DNA of 64,000 bases from Uloborus plumipes. Lineage: Eukaryota; Arthropoda; Arachnida; Araneae; Uloboridae. The notes below the pieces were generated by a model. It saw nothing but the letters and a program-made list of their open reading frames with translations, was not told the DNA's origin and did no database searches. Of this stretch, positions 55,281 through 64,000 are shown piece after piece (within the stretch, counting starts at the first letter, position 1; each line of letters begins with the position of its first letter). The position numbers and the translations under genes were made by a program. Location: NCBI GenBank assembly GCA_038373865.1, contig JAXGGA010002994.1, positions 1 to 64,000 of the forward strand, in the 5' to 3' direction.

Positions 55281-56359
55281 CCTCAAGGGGGGGGGGCAGT
55301 TTCAAAAGCCCAGGGCGGCCTCACGTCCAAATACGCCTCTGATTACCTCTGAAATATATAGGCTTTTAGATATCAGTTAGTAAATTTTTCGTTGAAAATA
55401 GCGATCATAAGCTATACTTAATTTAAACCAGAATGACAAATGAAGCAGTGGAATTAATTGAAACACTAAATAAGGAACCAACTGATTCAACAGACGAAGG
55501 TGGAGTAATGAATAAATTATATTTAAGAAAATTAAGAACACCTTGTGAAAAACTATTTCAATGTACAAGAAAAAGAAAGTACAAGTATCATATCATGATC
55601 AATTCTTTTCTTTTTTTTTTTGCTCTTTATTTTGTGTTTTTTTTCTTATTGCTACTGATTCTAATAAGAATTTTTTTTAATCCGTATTTATTCAAAAAAG
55701 AAAAAAAACGAATTGTTCACTCAGGTCACCTAACGATTTATCAACAACGCTATTGGACCCACATGTCTCATCTCATATTTAAGAAGGGCTGGGTAAGTGC
55801 GAACCCTGGCTTAAACATAGACTGATTAATGTATTAAACTAAAATAAACTATGTAGACTATAAGTGATTATTTCTAAATAAAAACAACTTACATTTGCTC
55901 ACTTGGTCTTATTAAAAGAACAAAGAAAGAATCACAGACACAACTCTCTCAATCTTCAAATCACAGTTGTTCGCAAGACACGTGGGATATCACTGATTGC
56001 GTTTCATCCATGCAAGCAAGTGCTGATCTCTAGTATTAGGAATTATCCTAAGGCAATTTTCTAACATATTTAATTTATGCCAGAAGTTTTTTCCGGCTCA
56101 TATTCACATAATTTAAGGTGGACGCACTTACCCCGCTAGGTAGGGAAAGTGCGTACCATAGAATAGGTGTCATAAACCAGGTCACAAAACCTATGCTTAT
56201 GGTTTATTTGACATATTATATGCTTGAAAATCTTAGTAAAGGATCTGGAAAGAAAACTAAAAAAAAAATTGTGAGTGTACAAGATTTTTCAACAGAGCAG
56301 CATCCTTGAGAACATGAACTTTGAAAAAAAGGGTACGCACTTACCAGAACTCACCCTAT

Positions 56360-57257
56360 TTATTTTCTTTCATAGTTTTTAGTGCGAAGTGATAGAAAGA
56401 GTCTTTACATTTAGAAATCAGTTTCAAAATCTTTTTTCAAAATTTTCAAGTTTTAAAATTTATTTCAGGTAAACTTTTGAAACATTTGTTATACATTCAA
56501 TTGTTAAACCTCTCTTGTTGTAAAAGAAATCGTCATTTCATTTCCATTTTGATATAACATTTAATTAAACTCTCACATTCCAAGCAACACAACAATGAAC
56601 TCCAACAATTGAAAAAATACACGAGTACAACCTCTAACCTTACGAACAAGCACACAATTTACGAAAAAAAACACCTTCCAGCTACTGCACACTCCCCTTC
56701 CCTCCACCGTCTCTCGTCCTGTTCCCACATGTCCTTTCCAAAAGTCCATTCCAAACGTCTTTCCAGCTGAGTGGCCGGATGTTTTCTGATTCTTAAGACG
56801 TAAAAACAATTATCTTACGCTTTTCTAATGATTTAATGCCAAAAATCCACAAAAATATGCGTGCCTTCAAAGTAATGTGTTAAACACAGTTAACAAAACT
56901 TTAGCTATATAATTACTATTGCTTCATTTTTTTCAGTTTCTGGCAACAATTAGAAAACGGTGTAGTAGAATTTTACCGGGCTGAAATTAACCCGGGAATT
57001 GGAAGCAAAGTATGAAAATTATGACAGAAAAAGCGAGCGCAGAAAAAGTCTTTACATAACAAAAAGAAAAAAAAAGCAGGGAGTGAACTAAGCAATTACT
57101 AAACTGATACAAATTAAGAATACTGTGTACTGAATATCAGAGGGCAAGCTATATTATGAATATTTTTCTCTTAAAAACTAAAAGGGTTGAATAAAAATTT
57201 TTCTCCAAGGTAAAAAATGTAGGGGACAAGTGCCCCTACCAAATTACGCCCATAATA
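56360..57257. other. Intergenic, no gene seen
   Basis: A 78-codon minus frame (56573-56809) has no domain. Nothing supported. Confidence 0.4.
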
Positions 57258-57300
<43 letters not shown>

Positions 57301-57412
57301 TATATGTGTACACTAGGGTGTATCACGAAAAAAAATGTTTTTGTAAATTAAAACTTTCAAGTAAATAAAAAGTTGTCACTATATTCACACACACACACAC
57401 GCACACACGCGC

Positions 57413-57500
<88 letters not shown>
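57258..57500. repeat. (TA)n and (AC)n microsatellites
   Basis: (TA)n at about 57262-57291, then a long (AC)n with a few CG interruptions at about 57389-57499. Confidence 0.95.
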
Positions 57501-57502
<2 letters not shown>

Positions 57503-58055
57503 ACCAAAAAAATTTATTTTGAAATTAAAAAATATTTAGATATGCAGGGATTAACTTGAAGTTTCAAGTTTTTGAGTCAAAACGATAATTTTTTGAAAAA
57601 AATGCATAAATTATGTGTAAAGCAAAAATAATAATTTAAGTGCAAAAATGGACTACTTAAGGTGCAATCTATCAATAAAAAATGTATTAGAGCTAAAATT
57701 TATCTTTTAGGTCTCCAGGAATCGTTATGAAAAATCTCATGTTTTTGCCAGTTCGTCGTATTTTTAGAATATTTGCCCATCCTACAGAATAATTTCTAAT
57801 ATTGCATAAAAATCACAAACATTGCAGTACAGAGCTTTGAAATAGCAAGATTACTACTGTACAATTATTGCAGTACAATATTACAGTCTGATTTCAAGGT
57901 CGTATAGCTTCCCCGTGACTTTGGAGAAAGATGAACGTCGTGCGATTCTGCTTCCTCTTTCTCATCACTATTCAGTGCGACCGGCTCAGTTTTGATTTCT
58001 TGCTCAGTCTGTTTTTCTGCAGTTCTGGTTTTTGATGGTATTGGTATGTTAGGAG

Positions 58056-59033
58056 TTGAAGTTGATTTGTCGATACATTGTCATAAGCAGAAACACTTAT
58101 TCTAAATCAAAAATAAGTGCTACGAACGTTCTAGTAGTCGGCCAACTTCTAGATATAAAGGCCAGCAATGTTTTACCTACTGAAATTGTTGTGCTACGGT
58201 ATTTGGAATGGGTAAGAAACCAGTTGCAATGTGAAGGATTTCATCAATCAGATAAAATAAAAGGTAATTGCAATGCGAGCGGTCCTTGCGCTAGAAAAAA
58301 ATTGGAAGAGAGCTCCTATTCTTGTTTCATCAACAAACAATATTGTTTTATTATTTTAAAACTGCATGATAAATGTAAAAAGTTTAAAAAGTCATCAGGG
58401 AGTAACACAAAAAATGCCAGGAGCTGTAAAACGTAACTTGAAATTTTCAGATCTAGAGTTGTAAAGTCTTTTCAATATTTGTTTATATTATTAATGATTC
58501 AGAGAAAAATTTTGTGTCCAGCTCTAAGGAAAGCTCACCAGCTAGAGCATGTCTTCTTGAATGACCAGCTACACATGAGGCTTATGATTATTGAAGGCAT
58601 TGGTGTAGTATACAACTCGAAACAAGGGGGAAAAGGGGAAAAAGGATTTACAATCCGAGATAAACAGAAATCTGCGACAAAAACAAAAAAAAAAAAAAAA
58701 AAACCACCTGCTTTGAAACATGAATGCACTCTTAGTGACAGTGATTCCATTCAACAAGATTTAAGTGATGGCTCACGCGCTTTAGCTATTAAAAATGTTT
58801 CATCAGAGGATAAAAAAGAAATTCACTCTTACCTCAGAAAAAATCACTTTCTATTTTGCTGGTCAAACGAAGAAACTGTAGCAAAAAAAAAAAAAAAAAA
58901 TGCGTGGTTTATCTGTTCGGAAAAGGATAAAAGAACACATATTTTCAGTGGAAGAACTGAATTCAGAATTACTTGGTTATGTAACTACAGACAGTGGTTC
59001 AGGGAAAGACATGCATCATCAATACTTAGGTGA
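58056..59033 (+). pseudogene. N-terminal fragments of a transposase-like protein, plus copy
   Basis: Two frames. The first (58056-58436) holds ISATNVLVVGQLLDIKASNV and LPTEIVVLRYLEWVRNQLQ, which look like the N-terminal helical region of an uncharacterised transposase-like family. The second (58479-59033) holds KAHQLEHVFLNDQLHMRLMI, a Lys-rich run, SDSDSIQQDLSDGSRALAIK, and further low-complexity Lys runs over A homopolymers. In yet another frame near 58900 one reads MRGLSVRKRIKEHIFSVEEL. Homopolymer slips break the frame. I think this is the N-terminal half of the same family as 23205-23917, but that link is from memory. Confidence 0.45.
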
Positions 59034-59044
59034 GAGTTGACAGG

Positions 59045-59430
59045 AGGAAGTGAGAGCTAAATTAATACTTTGCCGGCTATTCACACTCTCACGAAAAATC
59101 TTCGAATTATCAACTACAGCTTTCTGATATTTTGGTGTCACAACATTTAAAGCCTTCAAAAGAGCACTTGCTAACTGAGCTGCTGCTTTATTAGAAATGC
59201 CTCTGTTCTAGAAAACGATAGCAGATCTAATGGTAGGAATTCTTTTACTACTGAAATGCTAACAATTTCTTTTTAATCATTTGGTGAAACATTTTTATTA
59301 GCTAAAACACTTGAGCCATGGCTTAATCCTGTTGAATGGAATCACTGTCACTAACGCTGTATCTAGAACAGCTTAAAATTTGAAAATGGCAGAGTATTGG
59401 AATGTCCGTAGCGTTTATTGTAGATGTAGC
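59045..59430 (-). pseudogene. Transposase-like protein fragment, minus copy
   Basis: Read on the minus strand from 59430: the start of the arm (SRNTHATS), SDSDSIQQD (as in the plus copy, about 59345), VSPND, then RGISNKAAAQLASALLKALN and VVTPKYQKAVVDNSKIFRES (about 59060-59200). The G-x-S-n-x-AAA-x-L then V-D-x-S-K-x-R-E pattern fits the middle of the same uncharacterised family. It carries a portion absent from the plus copy, so the two arms preserve different pieces of an ancestral gene. Stops interrupt it. Confidence 0.5.
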
Positions 59431-59764
59431 ATGAGTGTTTCTGCTCATGACAATGAATAAACAAACCAATATCTAACATACTAATACCATCACAAACCAG
59501 AACTGCAGAAAAACAGACTGAGCAAGAAATCAAAACTGAGCCGGGCGTACTAAATAATGATAAGAGAGATGAAGCAGAATCGCACGGCGCTCTTCGTGGC
59601 ATCTTTCTCCTAAGTCACGGGGTAGCTATACGACCTTGAAATCATACTGTAATACGTGTACTGCAATAATTGTACAGTAGTAATCTCGCTATTTCAATGC
59701 TTTGTACTGCAATGTTTGTGCTTTTTATGCAATATTCGAAATTATTCTGTAGGATGGGCAAATA

Positions 59765-60982
59765 CACTGGCGGAAAAAAAATCCCAACACCAAAAAAAAA
59801 AAAAAAAATTGTTGTAGAGTAATGGAATTTGGGTAATGCAATTGTCTAGTTAACATGTTTAATTGATAAAATATACAAGATCACTGATTAATTTAAGCTC
59901 AAGAAAGTGCTGTGCAAATGTGAAATTGTGTTACTAAAATAGCCGGTGTAACCTCCAGAATTTTGAAGGCAAGCCTGCAAGCGTACATGCATTGTGTCAT
60001 ACAGGTGCCAAATGTCACTTTGCGGTATGGAGTTCCATGCTTGTTGCACTTGTTGTGTCAATACTAGGACAGTCATTGCTGACTGTGGATGATGCTGGAG
60101 TTGCCGTCCAATGATATCCCATACGTGATCAATTGGAGACAGATCTGGTGATCTTGCAGGTCATGGTAACATGTCAGCACTTTGTAGAGCACATTGCATT
60201 ACAGCAGCGGTGTGAGGGCGAGCGTTATCCTGTTGGGAAACTCCCCCTTGAATGCTACTCATGAAGGGCTGTACTATAGGTTGAATTACCAGACTGATGA
60301 CAAATTTGCAGTCAGTGTGTTTGGGACAACCACAAGAGTGCTCCTGCTGTCATAGAAAATTGCTCCGGAGACCATGACTCCAGGTATAGGTCCCGTGTGT
60401 TTAGGCCGCAGACAGCTTGGATGCATAACCTCCTTCTGACCAACATACGATCATCACTGGTACCAAGGCAGAATCTGTTTCCATCAGAAATTACAACAGA
60501 TCTCCACTCCGACCTCCAATGAGCTCTGTCTTGACACCACTGCCGTAGCAAACGGCAATGGTTTGCAGTCAATGGAATACCGGTTACACGCTACCCTGGC
60601 GTATCCTACAGTGGAAACATTCCCACCAAGTCTTTGTGCAATATCGCGAAATGAAAATCCACCTTCTCGTAGCCAAATTGTACGACGTCGTTCAAACACA
60701 ATGAGCTATTGATAATGGCTTCTTCGACTTCTTAAAGGCATTCTTAGCTAACATGAACGTGATGCGTCAAATTTCACGGAAAAATAATACTCACGAGCTT
60801 TGCAACACGCTTTGAAAACAAGCCTTATTTGCATGTTCTGAGTGACGCCAGATGCGCCACACTTATGCGCGGAGAGCGAAATTTCAATCGATGCCATCTT
60901 TCAGTTGTATAAACACGCCTACCAAATTTCGTTTATCTAGCGCAAGTCTTTCTAAATGTTGGGATTTTTTTTTCCACCTGTG
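59765..60982 (-). mobile_element. Second Tc1-family transposon, minus orientation
   Basis: CACTGGCGGAAAAAAAATCC at the left and GGATTTTTTTTTCCACCTGTG at the right are near complements (inner GTTGGGATT shared), with TA outside both (59763-59764, 60983-60984). It lies inside the right arm of 57546-61208; the left arm shows the uninterrupted sequence (about 57768-57780). Length 1218 bp. It carries a broken transposase on the minus strand. Confidence 0.9.
59888..60740 (-). pseudogene. Tc1-like transposase, second lineage
   Basis: From the N-terminus on the minus strand: a helix-turn-helix part with TIWLREGGFSFRDIAQRLGG and NVSTV (60560-60699), then NHCRLLRQWCQDRAHW and SEWRSVVISDGNRF with the first catalytic Asp (about 60470-60500). 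The second-Asp stretch is lost in frameshifts around 60250. The third acidic position is Asp in SPDLSPIDHVWDIIG (about 60090-60135). C-terminal TQQVQQAWNSIPQSD and NSGGYTGYF follow (59930-60060). Most of the middle is deleted or frameshifted, so the protein is dead. It is clearly distinct from the Tc1 copy at 42650. Confidence 0.88.
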
Positions 60983-61208
60983 TATTCTCAAAATACGACG
61001 AACTGACAAAAATGTGAGATTTTTCATAACAATTTCTGGAGACCTAAAAGATAAATTTTAGCTTTAATACATTTTCTATTGATAAATTGCACCTTAAGTA
61101 GTCCATTTTTGTACTTAAACAAATATTTTTGCTTGACACATAATTTATGCATTTTTTCAAAAAATCATCGTTTTGACTCAAAAACTTGAAACTTCAAGTT
61201 GATCCCGT

Positions 61209-61505
61209 TGATTAGTTAATGGACATTTTCCAATCCGATTCTTGTACGAAATCTTTCTGAGACAAATTATCAAGTAGGATCGCAAGAGAAATAAATAAAT
61301 TGTCCCAGTAGAGATCAAAATTGGCATACTCAGGAAATTCTGAAATTAAATCTGCAACCCTTCCCAAACAACATATGCAATATTTGAAATCTGCATCAGG
61401 ATGAAGTACAAAGTTTCTGAAACAGCTTAGGGTTCTTCAACACTCAGACTAAACAATAAGAAACACCTAAATGCATTATGGAAAAGTAATTAAATACAAC
61501 AAATA
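61209..61505. other. Intergenic, no gene seen
   Basis: Nothing supported. Confidence 0.4.
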
Positions 61506-61925
61506 ATTAGTGTAATACACCGCCAACTCGGCTATTTCGATCCATGGACTGCAGTTTCGCGCTAATTATGCTCTCATCAGCATGGAATACGAAACTAGTT
61601 TAGTTGGAGGCAAAAATCCTCTTATAAAGCAAAGAGGGCCAAAAAAACTGGTAGCTAATGTGAAATTAGAATACCAGCGAGCAACCGCACTTGGTACGGT
61701 ACAATTTCTAAATTTTTTAGGCAGAGCTCAATATAAAGCAGTGAGTAACCGCCCCTACGCAAGGGTTAAGGCAGAAACATGCAATACACCGCCAACTCGA
61801 CTATTTCGATCCATTTAACTGCAGCTCGAAACTGCAGTCCATGGATCAAAATAGCCGAGTTGGCGGTGTATTGCATGTTTCTGCCTTAGCCCTTGCTTAG
61901 GGGCGGTTACTCACTGCTTTATAAA
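61506..61925. repeat. Direct plus inverted copies of an interspersed repeat
   Basis: AATACACCGCCAACTCG then CTATTTCGATCCAT occurs at about 61513 and 61782 (direct) and at about 61838-61874 (inverted). From 61727 to 61925 this forms a palindrome of about 90-bp arms: AAAGCAGTGAGTAACCGCCC.. and ..GGGCGGTTACTCACTGCTTT. The element class is unknown. A 78-codon open frame (61582-61818) crosses it and is not credible as a gene. Confidence 0.75.
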
Positions 61926-62190
61926 TCTTTATTGTTTTAAAGAATTATATTTTTGAAAAAGCTTTCTTTCAAAATTTACCTTGCGTATTTTTCGTAATTT
62001 CGAGAACAAAATTAAATGATAAAATATTTAAGAAAATCAATTAAATTTATATATTAATTTAATGTAATTAGATTTTTTAAGTTTTAAAAATAAAAATTAT
62101 TATCTATTTTTCAGTCCAAAAACATTTACTAACTTCTTTTGAGATAAATTATAGATTCTCAGCTAGAAATTAGCCATGATTAGACAATGC
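61926..62190. other. Intergenic, no gene seen
   Basis: Strongly AT-rich; nothing supported. Confidence 0.4.
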
Positions 62191-62192
62191 AG

Positions 62193-62589
62193 CCTTTACT
62201 GCCTAGCGTCCCTTTTTAGGGACGCTCTTAAATTGCTATAAAATCCATAAAAAATTTAAAGTTTACAAACTTGCAAAAAAAGGTAAACTAAAACATGAAT
62301 CAAAGTAGCACATATATCAAACACAGATAGATTTACTTGTTAATAATTTTAAAACTTAGATTTATGTTCTCGAGATTGCGAATGATGCAATTCTTGATAA
62401 AGATCATAATAAAATGGCTACAGAACGCACTTCACAAGGGTTATGTGCTGCAATTTGTTAATAATGAATTGAAACAATACCAAAGTAATAATTGAACACA
62501 ATAATTATTCGGTTGAAATGTTAATTTTTTGGAACATTCAGATACCCTTTTTGGGGCGAACCTAAAAAGAGACGCTAGGCATTAATGGG
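62193..62589. mobile_element. Probable piggyBac-like MITE, eroded left end
   Basis: The left TTTACTGCCTAGCGTCCCTT and the right GAGACGCTAGGCATTAAT then GGG are near complements, and TTAA follows the right end (62590-62593). The left TTAA has been lost. Just inside the left end is a TTTTTAGGGACGC hairpin repeat. Confidence 0.65.
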
Positions 62590-62594
62590 TTAAG

Positions 62595-63459
62595 GCTCCT
62601 CCGTAGTGAGCCTCGAAAGTTTCGAAGTTAATGTTAAGTCTAGGGGCAGTTAATTCGGGATTGCTTTATCGCATTTAAATATTTTGAGATAATTTTTTCT
62701 GCATAAGATTCTTCACAGCAAGACAAATATCGCGTGTTTTTTTAATTTTTCATTTTCTCTTAAAGTGTACTGTTAAATGGCAGTTGAATTTTTGACTTGA
62801 AAAGTAAGAGGTGCTTTTTGCTTAAACACTTCATAAATATCCAAGATGAAATATTAGCTCAAAATGAAAAACAACGCGTAATTCTTGAATGTTTGGGCTT
62901 TTCAGGGATACTTTTTACTTAATCGTACTTAGATTAGAATAAGAGTAATATCGAATTAAAAACGGAGAAAATTTGTAAAAAACGAGGAGTTTTCACGTAA
63001 ACCACGCATCCGGTCGGACACAATCAGTGGGACAGTGGGGGGTCAGGGGGAAGTCGTTAGTCAGCGGAGAGTTCGTCTTCAGGGCAATAAAAAACACATG
63101 TTTGGAGTTGGAGGGAGGGAATGGCAGTAACAAAGAGTTTAATGAGTAAAGAAGCATTTCTGTCTCTTTCGGGTGAACGACTGGAGACTGACTACCTTTT
63201 CTTTTTGAGTTCCGCTACATGACTTTGCTTGCGTATGTGGAAATATTTCAGATGTTGTGTCACGTGTGAATAAAAATATAATTTTTAATTTTGTGTACTT
63301 TTATGTTCTAAATTTTCTATTTCATGTAAGTGTACTGGTTTATTTATTCAAGAAAAGGAAAATTTTATAACTAAATATTAAATTGTAACACTTTATTAAA
63401 TTAATAATCACAAGAGAAGATAACAACACGTAGAAACAAAGGCAGCATTACTTTAACGC
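62595..63459. other. Intergenic, no gene seen
   Basis: Nothing supported. Confidence 0.4.
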
Positions 63460-64000
63460 GCTTTTGACAAAAAAAAAAAATCAAAATTAAATGAGTTACA
63501 CTAACATCTATGAGTACATTTACATGTAAGCAATCCTCAAAATTTCCCAGAGCTACTGGAATTATCATCCCCCACACCGGATAGATGCCCTTGGCCTTTT
63601 AAGAGCGAGAACTACCGTCGCTCTCTATGAAATTTCATTTCATAGAGTCCACTCATCCTGTCATTTGGGTCCTATTCCTTGGCCACCTAGATCACCAGAC
63701 CTGACGCCAGTGAACTTCTTTGTTTGGAGATTCTTGAAACAAGCAGTTTACTGCTCAGATGCAACCAGTTTGCAGGACTTGCGCATTTGGCTTGATGGAG
63801 CAATAGCAAAAGTGAGAAATGAATGAAATTTCATTGAGAGCGACGGTAGTTTTTGCTCTTAAAAGACCAAGGGCATCTATCCGGTGTGGGGGATGATAAT
63901 TTCAGTAGCTCTGGGAAATGTTGAGGATTGTTTACATGTAAATGTACTCAATAGATGTTAGTGTAACTCATTTAATTTTGAATTTTTCTTTGTGAAAAGC
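63460..64000. mobile_element. Long-TIR element with captured transposase fragment, runs to window edge
   Basis: The left arm 63460-63648 and right arm 63822-64000 are inverted copies (GAGTTACACTAACATCTAT, CATTTACATGTAA, CCCACACCGGATAGATGCCC, CCGTCGCTCTC). The end GCTTTTnACAAA of the arm coincides with the end of the window, so the true right border and its target duplication cannot be seen. The middle encodes a transposase scrap (63650-63822). Confidence 0.8.
63650..63822 (+). pseudogene. Transposase C-terminal scrap
   Basis: A plus frame from about 63665 reads PWPPRSPDLTPVNFFVWRFL, then KQAVYCSDATSLQDLRIWLD and GAIAKVRNE. The W-P-x-RSPDLTP-x-x-FFxW motif carries the third acidic residue region of IS630/Tc1/mariner-type DDE transposases. 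Only about 50 codons survive between the two long inverted repeats, without the first two catalytic residues, so this is a relic of the element's own transposase or a captured piece of another. Confidence 0.7.

Larger units (their letters stand above)
53030..55341. mobile_element. hAT element with perfect 8-bp TSD, itself twice invaded
   Basis: CAGTGGCGTATTTACG at the left, CAAATACGCCTCTG at the right, ATTACCTC duplicated at 53022-53029 and 55342-55349. Homologous to the 661-bp copy 31315-31975, which lacks the inserts at 53210-54373 and 54842-55280. A Tigger-like internal stretch lies at about 54508-54672. Non-autonomous. Confidence 0.94.
52403..56356. mobile_element. Pogo-like TA-flanked element containing a nested hAT
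   Basis: GGGTGAGTTCTGGTAAGTGC at the left and GCACTTACCAGAACTCACCC at the right are complementary; TA flanks both (52401-52402, 56357-56358). The subterminal motif AAGTGCGTACCATTATG recurs about five times at 52776-52891 and again, in both orientations, at 52738, 55787, 56115, 56146 and 56331. Removing the hAT insertion leaves about 1.63 kb. The style (GGG ends, TA target, iterated motif) matches 18574-20552. Residual open frames (55433-55825, 56118-56309) show no domain. Confidence 0.88.
57546..61208. mobile_element. Long inverted-repeat element with transposase-like fragments and a nested Tc1
   Basis: The left arm (57546 to about 58150) and the right arm (about 59375-59764 plus 60983-61208) are inverted copies from GGGATTAACTTGAAGTTTC through ATCTTTTAGGTCTCCAG, TTGCAGTACA and AGAACTGCAGAAAAACAGAC. 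The right arm is split by a Tc1 element. The middle carries pseudogene fragments on both strands that meet near 59035. The true outer ends and target duplication were not resolved; the left side runs into the microsatellite. Confidence 0.78.

Noticed and set aside
57389..57499. (AC)n as regulatory or origin sequence
   Set aside because: Simple microsatellite with no supporting context.
58479..59033. 184-codon open frame as an intact gene
   Set aside because: Long Lys runs come from A homopolymers that shift the frame; the conserved motifs lie in different frames.

Overview
The window looks like a transposon-packed, AT-rich stretch of an arthropod genome, most likely a chelicerate such as a spider. 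This rests on the A+T richness, abundant homopolymers and microsatellites, a BEL/Pao retrotransposon, Tc1-, hAT-, piggyBac- and pogo-like DNA elements and tRNA-derived SINEs. I recognised no host protein-coding gene, no functional tRNA or rRNA gene, and nothing bacterial (no operons, no CRISPR). Almost every coding trace belongs to a mobile element and is broken by stops or frameshifts.

Layout. 0-13 kb: a diverged 431-bp tandem duplication, two pogo/Tigger-like or other MITEs, two tRNA-derived SINE copies plus a third partial copy, a TTAA-flanked piggyBac-like MITE and two foldback repeats. 13.5-18.5 kb: a 1.66-kb near-perfect palindrome, a Tigger-like MITE, and a segment paralogous to 49.6-50.2 kb in which each copy shows empty sites for insertions in the other. 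18.5-24.5 kb: a pogo/psq-like element with seven copies of GTAACGTAAGTTACC, a degraded minus-strand Cys/His-rich gene, and an inverted duplication of a transposase-like pseudogene, one arm carrying a hAT MITE whose empty site is in the other arm. 25.1-36.8 kb: a decayed BEL/Pao element whose integrase region is split at 30.19 kb by a 5.9-kb TA-flanked element with about 810-bp inverted repeats carrying a THAP-like zinc-finger remnant; that element holds two hAT insertions.

36.8-52.4 kb: two tandem copies of an interspersed repeat with GC-rich minisatellites, a 91-bp hAT MITE, a dead Tc1 element, a TAA-flanked MITE, a TAA-flanked element with the C-terminal part of a transposase-like protein, and TTAA MITEs. 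52.4-56.4 kb: a four-element nest (pogo-like, containing hAT, containing a TTAA foldback and a hAT MITE), each level proven by target-site duplications. 56.4-64 kb: microsatellites, a long inverted-repeat element with pseudogene fragments and a nested Tc1 element, a small palindromic repeat cluster, a piggyBac-like MITE, and a long-TIR element with a captured transposase fragment that runs to the window edge.

The most useful results are structural: many element ends can be fixed to the base from terminal inverted repeats (TIRs), target-site duplications (TSDs) and internal filled/empty-site comparisons. Candidates for little-described systems are the TAA-flanked family at 46.4 kb with its possible giant-palindrome derivative at 13.5 kb, the THAP/TA element at 30.2-36.1 kb, and two independent inverted duplications of what looks like the same transposase-like gene family. 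Family names given to proteins come from my recall of conserved motifs, not from searches.
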